A DNA stretch of 64,000 bases from Cryptomeria japonica (taxonomy: Eukaryota; Streptophyta; Pinopsida; Cupressales; Cupressaceae), in assembly GCF_030272615.1 (NCBI RefSeq), contig NC_081412.1, forward strand, positions 696,392,083 to 696,456,082, given 5' to 3'. The notes below the pieces were generated by a model. The model was not told the DNA's origin, did no database searches, and saw only the letters and a program-made list of their open reading frames with translations. The position numbers and the translations under genes were made by a program. Shown here piece by piece: positions 12,570 to 24,756 of the stretch (position 1 is the stretch's first letter; each line of letters opens with the position of its first letter).

Positions 12570-15500
12570 AAAAGTCCAAGTACACAAAGATATCGAATAA
12601 ACAATACAAATGCTCCAAATCAAGTCACGGTTGTCCTGTACCACTACCACCTGACTTTGTCCATCTCTGTGGTTGTGGGTGAGAAGATCCTCCAGATGCC
12701 TATCTCCCATGCTCACCACTCCTTTGAGGAGGTCCCATGACCCCACCACTGCTAGTGTCCATCAACATGGTGGTCTGATAACTACCTGCTCTATGGCTCT
12801 CTGCAACTGCCTCCTCATATCGTCATCGCCAGTAGAAGTCTCCTTCCTGGCCCGAAATAATGCTCTAACAGTGTCCACTGAGAGAGTACCTAATCCAACC
12901 TGCTAGATATGATCAATAAGACCCTGAGTATCCTGTTGTCTCCTAACAGTTGCATCTCTCTCGGTCATAAGAGTTTGTATCTGTGCTCGAAGCTGATCAA
13001 TCTATGCTCTCAGACTATCAATAGTATCATGCCTTAGCACATCATGCTCTGGTATAACTACATCTGGCATATCCTGCACTGGTGCAACCTGCTCTAGTAG
13101 ATCCTGTTGTGGTGCATGAACCCCAATCCCCTCACCACCAACCTATCCAACTGCTGGAATCTCAGTCTAAGTAACTCTCTGAACCCGTCGTCTAATCAAG
13201 GGAACATGATCCTCAGGATCCTCATCATCACCACCATGAGATGCAATAACTCTAGGATATGGCTAAATCTGTCCAAAATCAAGGCCTCTCCTACAACCCC
13301 CATCCAATCCAGTCACCCTGCCTCTTGTCAATGGCAATCCTCTAGGTGATCTCATCCCTACCCTACCAATATCCCTCCCAATCCATCCAACATCTCTCCC
13401 ACCCATAGGATGAGGTCTCTCAATCCTGCTAGCCAGTCCAAATGGTCCTCCGCGGACTCTCAATCGATGTCCTCTCTATCCAAGTCTCCTACCACCACCA
13501 CAATCCCCACCATCATCTCCATCTCCTCCAGCCTCATGAGCAACTCTAAGCTCTCATCTACGTCTACGTCTTCATCTCCTGATAATAGGATCATCATCAT
13601 CATCATCTCCTGAGCTAGGAGGAGGATCTATTGGATCCATAATCCAAGGAAATGGATGCGCTAATATATACTGAGCATACTCTGTAGTAACCCCAGGATC
13701 CAGAATGTGTAATCTCATATCATATTTCACTCTTGGAGTAGTAATAAACTCTGCACGAGCAATCTCAAAAGACAAAGATGGTCCCCAATCTCACCTATCT
13801 TTGTATCACCGCGCATATATCGTCACACCAGTAGACATAGGTTGAATGATACCAAACTATCTCAAAATCCGACCAATCAACTGTCACTCAACAATGAAAG
13901 GTGTCTGACCAATAAGATATCTACTCTGTATAATAAGTGGTAACGTCTGTGCATCATCCATCCATGGCTCACAATCAACATATGGTCTCCAAGTAATGCT
14001 ATCTAAAGAATCAAGCACCCAACACCAATACTCCATCTTACCCAACTTATGCTGAGTAAGGATACCTGCATAAAAATAAACATATGGCTGCCTCTCTCCA
14101 CGAACTCTATGATGGATAGGTCGTGTAATAGCAATGTGCTCCCAACACCAGATCTGTAATAAAGTGCATCATGTAGATAAACTAGCACTCTCATCATACA
14201 CCACCTGGTGAAGATCATGATATAAATGTACCAACATGCAAACACCCCAAGTATATCTTGTCCGATGCTACATCATGCTCAGAAGAACCTCACCCTATCC
14301 AACAGAAAAACCTCACGATCGCCTATTAGGACATATGAATCCTCCAATCAAACCAGCCAGAATAACAGGATGTTGGCATTATAAAAAACAAGAAGAAGAC
14401 TTGGCATTCCAATTACAATGAGATATTGTTGGCATTTCAATAAGGATATTGAGAAGGTTGTTGATGACTATGGATAAAACTGATTAAGGATGATTACTGT
14501 CTTAATATTATTATTTTGTCATTTATGTCAAGAAATTGATTTTCTAATTCAGTATGATGTTGCCATATCTTAAGAAGTATGATTTGATGTGTATAAAGAT
14601 GTCGGTAAAAGACACAAAAATAATATGATGAATAAGGGGATAAGTTATTCAATGGGCAACTATTACTGAGTTAGACAATGATGAGATCATGATGTTTAGA
14701 TTGTTTTGATATCCTACATATGCTATTGTTTGAAAGGTTAATACTATACTATGTTACCAAGCAAAGAACCTAGTCGATAAACCCTAAGGAACCTAGTTGG
14801 TAAACCCTAAGGTTATTGTTATCGGTTAATGAAGGCAGAATGTCTACCGAGTGAAGTTTAGTATTTACCGAGTTACAACCGAGCTATAATAGAATGCATT
14901 AAATGTTTACATGTGATATTTAATGAAGGAAGCTGATGAGCTGGAGCGAATTAAATGATTGGTAAGCCGTGTATGAAGATTGTTAAAGAATCTATGGTAA
15001 AGAAAGATCGGCAGGAAGATCTACAGCTCAGATTGAACCGCAATACCCTAACACAAGTTCCAAGGTAAATATGCAAGTTCCAAGGTGGGGTTAAACATTT
15101 TTAGATCAAAGGATACATTGAACCTAGACAAGATTGAAGATCTGATGGCTATGATTGATCATGGGAAATGTGATCAAGGAGATTAAGCGGTTAGAAGATT
15201 GTTTATAAATAGGAAACTATTGATAAACAATGTATGCGGGCAAGTGTATGCACAGGGATGCTACATAGTGATTACCGAGCACAGAAGCTTGAAGACCTGT
15301 TAGAATAATAGAGTATAGATGCCCAGTAGATAGACAAGATTAGTTCTATGTCTAAATTGTATTGAACAAATAGGAATCTACTTTAGCATTTGTAGATGTG
15401 AAGTTGCAGACATATTTTTATTACTGTTATTTTGAGAAGTAACAGAAAATCTCTTAACCGAGTGGACTTAACAGTCTTATATGTAAAATCCTCTAGCAAG

Positions 15501-16312
15501 GTGACATTCTTATTGAGTGTTTGAAATCCTTTAACAAGGTCACTTCTAACAAAGTGAAGATCCTAACAGATCTGAGGGAAATCCCTTAACCGGGTCACAT
15601 CTAGCAATGTGCTTGTAATCTTTAACAGGATTTGCTTTTAACCGAGCATACTCTAGAAGAGTATATTTCTTAGTGGGTCCAAAATCCCACAGTGGTTTTT
15701 CCCTATTTGGGTTTCCACGTTAAATCTGGTGTTATGAGGTTTATATTGTTCATATGCTTTTGAGTTTGCATGTTTGACAGTTTTGGTTATATGACTGGTA
15801 TATATGTTACCGAGGTTGAATCTAATGTTTTATGGATGATTAAGTTTGTATGATTCACCCCCACCTCTCATCTTGTTGGCTATTGGATCTATACTTACAT
15901 TAAGTATCAGAACTATCACAAGAAGAGTCTCGTAGTACATCACCATATCTACCCATCGGATCTCTCCTCTACCGATACTCTCATCAGCAAACATGACCCT
16001 GCAAGCCTCCATCCCAACTTGATCCTAATAATCATACTGCACTAGCTCGCTAGTCACCGGGATGTGTAGATTCCTATAGACATCCTCAAGAGTCACACTA
16101 ATCTCACCCGTCGACAGGTGGAAAGTGTTATGCTCGTTGTGCCATCTCTTGGTTAATGCAGTCAACAATCTTTTATTATGTGTAATCTCAGACATAAATA
16201 ATAAATGGCGTAAACCACAAGCATCTATATGTCTAATCTCAGCCTGGGACAACTCTGGAACTAAATGACGTATGGCCGGTAATTTCTCTCGACACTAGAG
16301 AACATCAAGTTT
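12570..16312 (-). pseudogene. antisense PMD (aminotransferase-like plant mobile domain) gene within T1, split by a solo LTR
   Basis: Minus-strand coding remnant opposite in direction to T1 pol. The N-terminal part at 16312-15919 has LSQAEIRHIDACGLRHLL, then LLTALTKRWHNEHNTFHL and GEISVTLEDVYRNLHIPV, the classic PMD signature of the MAIN/MAIL1 family. After the inserted LTR the domain resumes at 14370 and continues to about 13680 (TWRPYVDCEPWMDD, the GRILR.FGIIQP stretch, WGPSLSFEIARAEF). Next come an acidic run (DDDDDD near 13595), Arg-rich and Gly-rich stretches, and a C-terminal coiled coil (LRAQIQTLMTERDATVRRQQ near 12955-13010). Stops are mostly TAG or TGA where Gln or Arg is expected. 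PMD proteins are linked to transposons and silencing; the role of this copy is unknown. Without the LTR it would be roughly 700 codons. Confidence 0.78.
14371..15918 (+). mobile_element. solo LTR of the Copia Z family
   Basis: Matches both LTRs of the Copia element at 53626-61347 along its full length, from TGTTGGCATT to TATCAGAACTATCA, including the TTCACCCCC tract near 15856 and the AACCCTAAGG duplication near 14783. Flanks are CAGGA (14366-14370) and CAAGA (15919-15923), a 5-bp target duplication with one change. It splits the PMD gene; taking it out rejoins the two halves. It is a product of LTR-LTR recombination. Confidence 0.92.
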
Positions 16313-16331
16313 CTCCTATTTTTCAAGAGAA

Positions 16332-16434
16332 ATCAATCAATCAAATCAAACTGAAGCAATCATTATCTATCAATCAATCAAATCAAATTGAAGCAATCAT
16401 TATCTATCAATCAATCAAATCAAATTGAAGCAAC
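16332..16434 (+). repeat. 37-bp tandem repeat, about 2.8 copies
   Basis: Units begin at 16332, 16369 and 16406, each starting ATCAATCAATCAAATCAAA. It lies directly upstream of the antisense PMD gene. Confidence 0.9.
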
Positions 16435-16542
16435 TTAAGCTATCAAATCATTTTAAACCTATCAATCCTGGTTTACTATCAATCACTAAGTTTAATCAAA
16501 AACTCTGCTAAGCTCTTACATCAAAAACTAAATCAATTTCTT

Positions 16543-16735
16543 AGAGCTACTCAATCATCAATTTATCAATCAAGCTAATCAGAGCTACTCTATCTATCGA
16601 TCTATCAATCAAATTAATCAGAGCTACTCAATCATCAAATCTATCAATCAAGCTAATCAGAGCTATTCAAATATCACATCTATCAATCAAGCTAATCAGA
16701 GCTACTTAATCCAGTAATCAAAGTTATCTATCGAT
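16543..16735 (+). repeat. 38-39-bp tandem repeat, about five copies
   Basis: AGAGCTAC-type unit starts at 16543, 16581, 16620, 16659 and 16698, each followed by a TCAATC/TATCAATCAAGCTAATC-like tail. Confidence 0.88.
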
Positions 16736-16858
16736 CTATCAATCATACAATCACTCAATCATGACTCTATTTCATCATACATGTGTATCAAACATGATAA
16801 ATCTAAACATCAAAGTGATTTTTAGCTTTTGTATCAATCAACAATCTCAAATTTAAGC

Positions 16859-17160
16859 AAAAGCGCTATCTTTTTTATCATATGTGCTAATCAATGATGC
16901 ATATGTGCTACTTTAAGAAAAAGCACTATCTTTTAGAGCATATGCGCTAACCAACCATGCATATGCGCTGCTTTATGCATTTGCGCTATCCTATTGAGCA
17001 TAAGCACTAACAAACAAAACACAAGCGTTATCCTAAGCGTTTGCGATAACATTCTATGCAAATGTGCTAACATACAAAGCATATGTGCTAAAAAATTCAT
17101 TTGCGCTAAACAAAATTGCATATGCGCTAAATCAAACTGCAAAAGCGCTAATCTAAAATC
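16859..17160 (+). repeat. about 15 copies of an 18-22-bp degenerate repeat
   Basis: The word CATATGCGCTAA and close variants (CATATGTGCTAA, CATTTGCGCTAT, CAAAAGCGCTAA) recur every 18-22 bp. Spacer sequences vary. The array is unusually rich in GCGC for this AT-rich neighbourhood. It sits between the PMD gene and the T1 3' LTR. Confidence 0.88.
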
Positions 17161-17660
17161 GAAAAAATCAAAAATTTCAAAAATTCAAAAAAAAGCGCCT
17201 AAAACATGAAATTTTGAACGAAAACTTGAAAACAAAACTCGGGATAAGATACATACCGGATAACCATACTCGGTTGGCCGCTGATATCGCCGAACTCACT
17301 CAAATTGATGGCACTCCACTGGAATCACCATTTTGCCACCTCAGCAAGAATATTCTCTCCAAAAGCTGACAAGGATAACAATGAAGTTAAAATTAGCCTT
17401 GGTTAATTTTATATTTACTATTTGAAGAGTAATTAATTTCAAAAATGGGGCAATTTAATTTGTTTGTTTTTTTACAAATGAATTTAATTGACTGAAATTT
17501 TTATCACATTATCACGAGATTAATCATTCAAACTAAATTTTTTGACAATTTCATGATCAATCTCCTGAGGGGGCACACAATCAGGATTTTCAATCTCTAT
17601 CAGGCGCATTATCAAGACTTGATTTAATCTTTGAAACAATGTTATCTCGACATCACTTCA

Positions 17661-17673
17661 AAGAGGGGCAAAA
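17661..17673 (+). other. T1 polypurine tract
   Basis: AAGAGGGGCAAAA directly abuts TGTATACACC, the LTR start; this is where plus-strand cDNA synthesis is primed. Confidence 0.85.
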
Positions 17674-18854
17674 TGTATACACCTAAAAATTGGCTATGAG
17701 CAATTAAATAAATATTTTATATTTATTTAATAATTATTCATCTATTAAATAGTTAATTTGAAAAGATTAATTTATTTAATTCATTTCGTGTCTTTCTATT
17801 AATTAATATTTTATTAATTAATTAAACTGTCTTATTCCTCTAATTTATTTAAATATCTAATATTTAATTATTCCTTCTAACCAAGTTAATTAAATATCTA
17901 ATATTTAATTATCTCCTCCAAACAATTAAATATTTAATATTTAATAGTTATTCTCCTATCCTATAGTCTCAAATATTAAATAATTCCTAAATTATTTAAT
18001 CCCTTTTCCAACTCATCCCTCCATCTCCACTTCATCTTCCCTTTGCCAACTCATCAAACATGTGGCTAAGGAAATTAATATTTCTTAATATTAATTCATG
18101 ATTTATCTCCAACTTCCAAATTCAATGAAAATTGTGTACGTACACATATTTCATAACCATTTCCTATATTCTCTCCAACACCCCCTACATCTTAGGAAGA
18201 ACTTGAGTCCACTTGTCCTCTCATGCCTAATTTTACTCCAACCATCCCTAGATTCTCTCAGTCAGCAACCCAGTCAAGGTGAGATGAGTAACACTTGTCT
18301 TCTCCTTCCCCCTTTCTCTCAACCTTCACCTTTTCTCATAGCCATTCAAATCTATAGATCTAATCATGACCATTGATTTGAGCCACATCATCTTATCCTC
18401 TCAAAGTCTATAAAATCAAGAGCTTCAGTTGAGAGAGAAAATCTTCAAGTTAGTCTTCAAAATAGTTTTCAATCAATCATATGCATCCATGAGTTTTTGA
18501 AGCAAATAGCAAATATCATTTTAGCAATATAATCATATAGCATTATAATTTTAGCATAATCATGTAGCTTTGCATATCATACTATCAGTTAACTACAAGT
18601 TATGAGTCCATTCTTCATATGCCATCTTGGAAGCCAACAGTGCATTGTCTAAGAGCACACCATCTGCAACCAGGAAAAGTGGAGTTAGGACACAATGAGA
18701 CATAAGCCATGAAGGTAAAATAATGATTTATTTTAGTATGTATTTCACATAGTTTCATTGGTGGATTTTGGATTTCCTATATGTATTTCCATTGTATTTT
18801 GTGAAACTAACTTATTACAGGTAATATTCTAAGGATGAAATTCAAGCTCACACA
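17674..18854 (+). mobile_element. T1 3' LTR
   Basis: Starts TGTATACACCTAAAAATTGG right after the PPT. The first 350 bases are AT-rich with many ATTAATTAAATA palindromes, as in the LTRs at 32991 and 42240. A TATA box (TATAAAA) is at 18409-18415. The end is set at CTCACACA (18854), just before minus-strand gag/pol coding resumes; this limit could be off by some tens of bases. Confidence 0.72.
18409..18415 (+). promoter_or_regulatory. TATA box of T1 3' LTR
   Basis: TATAAAA in the context TCTATAAAATCAAGAGC, about 735 bases into the LTR, at the expected U3/R position. Confidence 0.6.
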
Positions 18855-18889
18855 AAAACAAGATTATTTTGGGAAGAATTCTTTGTAGG

Positions 18890-20154
18890 TTAAGAATCTC
18901 TATCCTTTACAAATTTGACCAATCTGTCAAACTGGTGAGGATTAGATTGTAGATATTCAACCTCTGACATTTGGATCTTAGTCTTTTTTGCGTGGTCAAT
19001 TATATCAAAGGGTTGATAAGAATTTGACAAAAGAGGTAAAGACACATCATGGGGTTTTGGATTATTGGCATTGGTCTTTGATACATTTGAAACCACGAGG
19101 AGTTGAGTAGGAGCACTTACTTGGTTATCACTCAGAGTACTTTTAGGCAATGTAGGAAGAGGAGTTCCCCTCTTTGCAATTGTAACCGGCAACTCAAGAG
19201 AATCTTTCTTCTTTGCCTCATCATTTTTTAGAAGATCAAACTGATTATGATAGCGAATGAGAACCACATTTATACTTGCCTCAACCACCTCTTGGGACTC
19301 TTTAAAATGCATGTAACCAATAGTAGAGATGCCAGCAACTTCTTCACCATGCTCTTAGAAAAGGGTTGCAACATCTTCCTCGAAAGATTGAAAATCACCT
19401 TCCTCCGCTTCAAAATATCCAACTACTAAATTGGAAGGAGGAGCTTCAAGAGCCAACCTCTCTTGAGGAGGAGACAATTTTGCTTGGATCATTGCAGCAT
19501 AATTACTTGCATTATTGGGGTATGTTCTCCATGGAACATCTGTGTATGGAGTAGGGTAAGACGTTTGTGAGATTTGTTTCTTCAAGGAAAGCACTTCATT
19601 TGCAATCCTTTGTAGCATAAGATCAATGGTATTTGAAGATAAATAATTAGAAACTTCTCGAATAGAAAAACTTACTTTAGCTTTGTTAGGATCTTTCTTG
19701 ATTTTAATGGCAAGAATCAAATGGTCTTCAATTTCCACTGCTTGAGTTTGTGCAATTGTCAAATTAGTGGGAGGTGTTCTTCTTAACAAGAAACTGACCT
19801 TCAATAACTAAGCATTTATAAAGAAACATTTGAGATTCTCAAAGGTTGGCTGAGAGTTGGCAAGATTCTATTTTTCAATTTATTGAACTTAGCAACAAAA
19901 ACTCTCATAGGCTCATATGGCTCTTTCTTCATGGAAGTCAATTGAGCTAGGAGAGCATGATCATCTTCTATTGGTTTGAAGCATGTCTCAAATTGGGTTT
20001 TGAGAATGTCCCATGAAGTAATGGTTTGAGGTGTCAAATGATAGAACCAATCAGTCGCAGCACCTTGCAAAGTCTCAACAAAGAGACGAATAGCTACATC
20101 TTCATACTCAACACCAAGAATTCCACATGCAATGTGAAACGCTGCAATATGTTC
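18890..20154 (-). pseudogene. T2 gypsy gag (Tat-like), downstream part
   Basis: Minus-strand gag of a second gypsy element. Just left of 20150 it reads EHIAAFHIACGILGVEYEDV, then LQGAATDWFYHLTPQTITSW and a conserved gag core to about 19830. After a frame change follow a Pro-rich linker and, near 18960, FDIIDHAKKTKIQMSEVEYL, which precedes protease in this lineage. A TAG ends the frame at 18890; coding-like sequence runs on to about 18856, where the T1 3' LTR cuts it. Its upstream part is at 30337-30684, beyond insertion X. Confidence 0.78.
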
Positions 20155-21922
20155 TATTGTTCACCAAAAGTGATTAACCCAAGATCACCTGCAAATCAAT
20201 CTATGAGAAAGCCAATCTCAATCAATAAAACACTTCAGGGCTTGGACAACATAACATAGGATCCTAATGATCCTCCTACACTTCAGGTTTTACTAGATCT
20301 AGGGGGGGACACCCTTTGATGCATTGAATCAGATTCATTTACCCACATATGAAAGCATCAACAAAAGTAGATAGATCTCACCAGGGCTTAACAAATAGGA
20401 GGTTACTATAGATGGGATAGATCCACATTGACATCTCAACTAAGTTAAAGTATCAGATAGATGGAACAAACTTAACATTACAAACATAAAATTAAAGGTA
20501 GATATTCTTATTTTTTATTTTAAATCCCTGAGAAAACCCCAAAATCTGTAAGATCAGTGCCTTATCTAAGGGCAATAGAGTCATACATCAAACTAAAAAT
20601 GAACACCTCTATTGCAAATCCAATTTATTAATAAAGATATCCCTGTATTAATGTCTGACATCAATACATTCTAAATTCAGAAAGAGGATCATACATATCT
20701 AAACATTATCTTGAATCCTAAATGATTGCTCATAGAATTTAAACTCTTCCTTGAAGAGTACCTGAAAACAACCCTTACACTCCCACTTGAGAGGACAAAC
20801 CCAAAATCCCTTGAAGACTAGATTTATTGAAGACAGAGAATGCTTAGAGACAATGTAATAAACCGTGTATATGCCTTACACATACATGACCTGCAACAAA
20901 AACATTTACAGCAAGAAGATACTCTATTCTATGGAAAAGGATATTGCCCTATACAATTTTGAAGAGAACTTAGAATTGGAAGCCATGAAAACTAGAGCCA
21001 TTCTCCAAATTTTTGGAACCTCCACAATTAAGAAGAATTGGGAATAAGATGGAAGAGGGAAAATATTAGGTCTGCAACCGAAATTGCCAAGTGTCTCCTT
21101 TGTCCCTAACTGTAAAAATATCTTCTTCATTCCCATGGAAATTGCTCTCGAAATATCTCATATCTATTGAAACTAACTCCATAACCGCATTCCTCATCTC
21201 GAGAGCTTTCCGGCAATATATAATACTTCATATTTTGGCTAAAAATAAGCCTCTGAGTGAATTAATTACTCATGAGCCTCCAATCATTTAAATTTTTGAA
21301 TTTTTAATATAGTTGAAACTATTTATATAACTTGATTTTAACTTTGATTTTTGGCCTGATTATGCCCTAACGCCCTGCCATGTGGCAACCTCTGATTGAT
21401 CGATGGGGTCCACTGGGTGCCACCTGGGATGACACTTCATCACTCTGTCACCTGTGGGCCAAGTCACCGCCACCTGTACGCCACGTCATTGCCACGTTAC
21501 CGGGATCCGGACTGCCTTCTGGCTTTTGCCATTTCATGAACCTTAACTGGCGAGCTTCTTTCACTCGCAAAATCACATGAGCCGTCCGATCTTCCGAACC
21601 TGCAAGGTCTTTAACACTTCATTTTCCAGGGACGCTTTTTGCCATTTCACGAAGCTTAACTATCAATCATCTCCACCCAGCGAAATCATGCGCACCGTCG
21701 ATCTTCTCTGAACTTGCTCACCGGTTATGCCATCGTTTGTCTAGAAAACTCGCCTACCTCGAGATCCATGCCTACGTGGGGTCCATTTGTCACCGCTTCG
21801 TTAGCCTCCTCGATCACGTTGGGATCTGTGCCCATGCACGTGGGGTCCACCTTGGGCGCCCTTAGCACCTTGCTTCAAAACCCCTTTGTGGCTTTGACAT
21901 ATTAGATGGGTTTTTTATTTGT

Positions 21923-21930
21923 TATAAATA
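21923..21930 (+). promoter_or_regulatory. TATA box in left LTR of X
   Basis: TATAAATA in the context TTGTTATAAATAGCAAAAG, followed 25-40 bases on by CCAATGTGGGATAAATGAC. It directs transcription toward the centre of X. Confidence 0.6.
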
Positions 21931-22515
21931 GCAAAAGTTCCTCCTGCCCAGCCAATGTGGGATAAATGACTCTGCCTAGGACTGCACTTTTGAAGGTCTT
22001 TTAACTGTTTTTTAATGGGAGCTCTGCATTTGTTTAAGATCTTCTGAGCTTCCTTCTTCACCATGCCACACAGAGGGAGGTCTTTGGCTGGCATTTATCA
22101 AACTCATTTTTTTATGGCAGCCTTCCTCATCACCACATCCAGCATGGAGGAGGTGGGAGGGCACGTGAGGGAGGAGAGGATACCAGCTGAAGTCTGTTTG
22201 TATTCACTTGACTTCAAAGCTGCTCTATGCCTTTCACACCTCCTTCAACTTTTTGCTCAGAGAGGAATGCTGGAAAAGTCATGTGGAGCTGGATTTGATT
22301 GTTGTTGCATTTGTTGGAGGTTTCTGCAGCAGCTAACTTCAACACCCAACCACAGCAGGGAGGAGAAAAGAGGATGCTTCACATTTTCATTTGCCCTTGC
22401 TGCCAATGTGCATTTGAAATGGATGTTTTAATTGTTGTCCTTACCATGTGACACCACACCATGACAGAAGGGGGGAAAGAAAACAATCTACAATTCATTT
22501 GAAAGTCTTTGCAAC

Positions 22516-23044
22516 TTAACATTCATTCTTGGCAGCACTAGTGGACCAATCCATATTATAAACATTATCCAGTGTTTGCAATATTGTCGAAACATTATTT
22601 CTTCTTTCTTTCACTAAAAATACCTCTCCATTTGAAGTAATATTTGGATGGCTATTCAATAATGTTTCAAACCACCCACTTCCAGATCTTTGCATGGATA
22701 AAATGGCAAAGAATTGCACTGATGTACAAGCACATTCCTTCATTTTCCTGTGACACTGCAGGTGATATCTGACAGGAGCGATCTTTCATTTTCTTTTGAC
22801 GAGGAAGTACATATTTGGTTTTAACATCTGTATTACTTTGCTTAATGCAAATAAAGCATACATAAATCCCAAGTAATGTTGTGAAAATTAGTAATATCAT
22901 TCTCCTTAAGAGAGGTGATTTCTTGGATGTTTTTCCCACTAGTAAATCCATTGCTGCTTCATTGGCATCAAAGGAAATCGTGGAAAAAGTGCTCCCAATT
23001 GATCCCAAGATACAGATTGGTCTTTGGCTTTTACTTTCAGACAC
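22516..23044 (-). pseudogene. captured sulfotransferase-like fragment, left copy
   Basis: Two overlapping minus-strand frames. The first (23044-22667) has an N-terminal cytosolic part, a membrane segment (RRMILLIFTTLLGIYVCFIC) and a stem, as in a type II Golgi protein. The second (22743-22516) gives FFAILSMQRSGSGWFETLLN, the P-loop-like PAPS-binding start of a plant NodH/sulfotransferase-like family. A frameshift joins them, and the frame ends at KNEC plus stop. Only the 5' part of the gene is present; the rest of the catalytic domain is absent. The same frameshift is in the right copy, so it predates duplication of the LTR. Confidence 0.72.
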
Positions 23045-23477
23045 ACAGTTTCTATCTGAAAGTTTTATGTTGTCATTTACAACAATCCAATGTTAGTATT
23101 TGTCGTTGAATTGTTCTCCCTCTTTGTGAAGATCTCTTTGATATGAAATAAAAACTTCTATCTCCTCTTTTTCCTGAAAGGCTTCGAGTTCATGAAGAGC
23201 CCTTGTAAATTGATTTTCCTCTATTACCACTACCATTGAGTTGGCCTTTATCATCATCACTCTTACAACATGTCTCGTAATCAAAAGCCAAATTTAGATA
23301 TTCTGAAAATCTTGCAGTGAGCCAAGTCACCAATAAAATCAATCTGCGAGCACAAGCCAGGTCGGGCCCCAAAGTGGGTCCGACTAAAAAAAATTTTGTT
23401 TTCATTCAAATGAATTTTTAAATGACTTACGGACCTCAAACATACCTCTGGAAATGATCGACACCATTTTCGGATCA

Positions 23478-24756
23478 CTAGACTGAGTTTTGCAACTTTT
23501 AGGCACTTGCGCCACATTTTCGCATTTAATCGCGAAGACATATTTTTCAAGCCGGTCAAAACACCTTCCTGGACCTTTCCATCTAACAAGCGTGTACTCT
23601 AATATACAAGGATGAACTATGCCAAGTGGTTAGCGAAGAGATATTAATCGCCAAAAATGACCAACTGGCTTTGTCGACACTGCGGACCTAATGAAGTCAA
23701 TGTTCTGGCAACACATGATGCCTTTCTCAAAAATATCAAACGACCTCTATAGCCCCTCATATTTTAAAAATAGGTACCTTGAAGTACATATTAAATCTTT
23801 GAATTCTCAGTTCAATCAAAATTCTGACTGGGTGCAAATGGTGCGCTCATGAAAATAGCCACAATCTACCGATATAGCAATGAAAGTGCGGAAGACTTAA
23901 AATGATGGCTCAATGAACCCTTTTGAAAACCAACTAAGCGGATTGGTAGAAGCCTAAAACTAGAAACGTAGCTTGTTATTTATACCAATAATATCTTGGA
24001 ACAAACATTTTGGCATAACACTCAGTGAGGCAACTTTTACACTTATGCGAAACAGGGCTTCGACTAGGCGCTGAAACCGGGACTTGTCAAAACATACAAA
24101 CTGCAAACAGTTCAAGCTTGGTAAGAGAAAATGGATTCATGAAGACTTGAAATTTTGCATGCTAACTCACATTTATGCATATAATTGAATCCATTTTGAA
24201 TTTCTTCATGACGATCAACAGGGCAAAAGATATAAACACCCAAAGTAGGCTACTTAATAAAATTTGCATTTGTGCCTAAAATGTACTTTCAGCTCACCCC
24301 TCGAAATGGGTACCTGGTAAACTTATCCAAACTAAATTTTGAATGTTGCACATCATTGAATAGGCCAAATGAAAGGTGTACAACAATTTTCCAAGCTTTA
24401 CCCCTTGAAAAACAACTGGCTCCATTTTACCCCCTTTCTAACTAGGCCATTCAAACTGACTCATTTGGAAATGCAGAGCAAAAATTTGAAATGAGCCTCA
24501 AAACTTGACTCAAATTTAATGAGTCCCAATAGTGGCTCTGACTAGGGATGGTTGATTGCAAGATCAACACAAGAATTTAGAATCTATGGCTGAGCAGACC
24601 ACCCAAAAATGAAATACAGCTCTTCTCTTCTCAAAAACAAAGGGCTCCTTATTCTACCCAAACAACAGGGCATTTTATTGAAAACCATACAACCGAAGCA
24701 AAGCAACTGTACAAAATATACAACTTATAAATGACCCCGGGCCATCAAAACTGAAA
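23478..24756. other. left part of X centre, no gene
   Basis: Single-copy sequence in the window. No ORF of note and no PPT or PBS at the junction with the left LTR. If X is read on the minus strand this is its 3' untranslated region, which should have ended in a PPT and a minus-oriented LTR; it meets an inverted LTR instead. Confidence 0.5.

Larger units (their letters stand above)
4330..18854 (+). mobile_element. Ty3/gypsy Tat-lineage retrotransposon T1, 5' truncated
   Basis: Internal region and 3' LTR of a gypsy element. The domain order gag knuckle, protease, G-patch, RT, RNase H, second (archaeal-type) RNase H, integrase is the plant Tat/Ogre arrangement; the second RNase H is the diagnostic feature. 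From the end of pol (10621) to the 3' LTR (17674) are 7 kb with tandem repeats and an antisense PMD gene. 5' LTR, PBS and gag N-terminus are missing, cut by or lost next to the LINE. On the right it ends inside the pol-proximal part of a second Tat-like element on the minus strand, so T1 probably inserted there. Confidence 0.85.
20155..23477 (+). repeat. left LTR of X (plus orientation)
   Basis: Reads TATTGTTCACCAAAAG to TTTTCGGATCA. It is the inverted match of 27014-30336 at equal length, with scattered substitutions and few indels. U3 runs to a TATA box at 21923-21930. The remaining 1.5 kb carries a 122-codon plus-strand ORF from 22063 (no family recognised, conserved but shortened in the other arm) and, antisense, the sulfotransferase-like fragment. 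The base just inside (23478) is not followed by a PBS. Confidence 0.85.

Noticed and set aside
12673-13613. Ser/Thr/Pro-rich plus-strand ORFs
   Set aside because: They are opposite-strand shadows of the Arg/Gly-rich and coiled-coil end of the antisense PMD gene.
16332-17160. CRISPR array
   Set aside because: Repeats are plain tandem or degenerate, without unique spacers of constant length, and this is plant nuclear DNA.
16933-17209. ORFs on both strands over the 18-22-bp array
   Set aside because: They arise from the repeat itself (recurring LAHM or ICAK); the period is not a multiple of three.
22063-22431. 122-codon ORF as a host gene
   Set aside because: It lies in the X LTR, is shortened in the other arm, and shows no recognisable domain. 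Mentioned only within the LTR.
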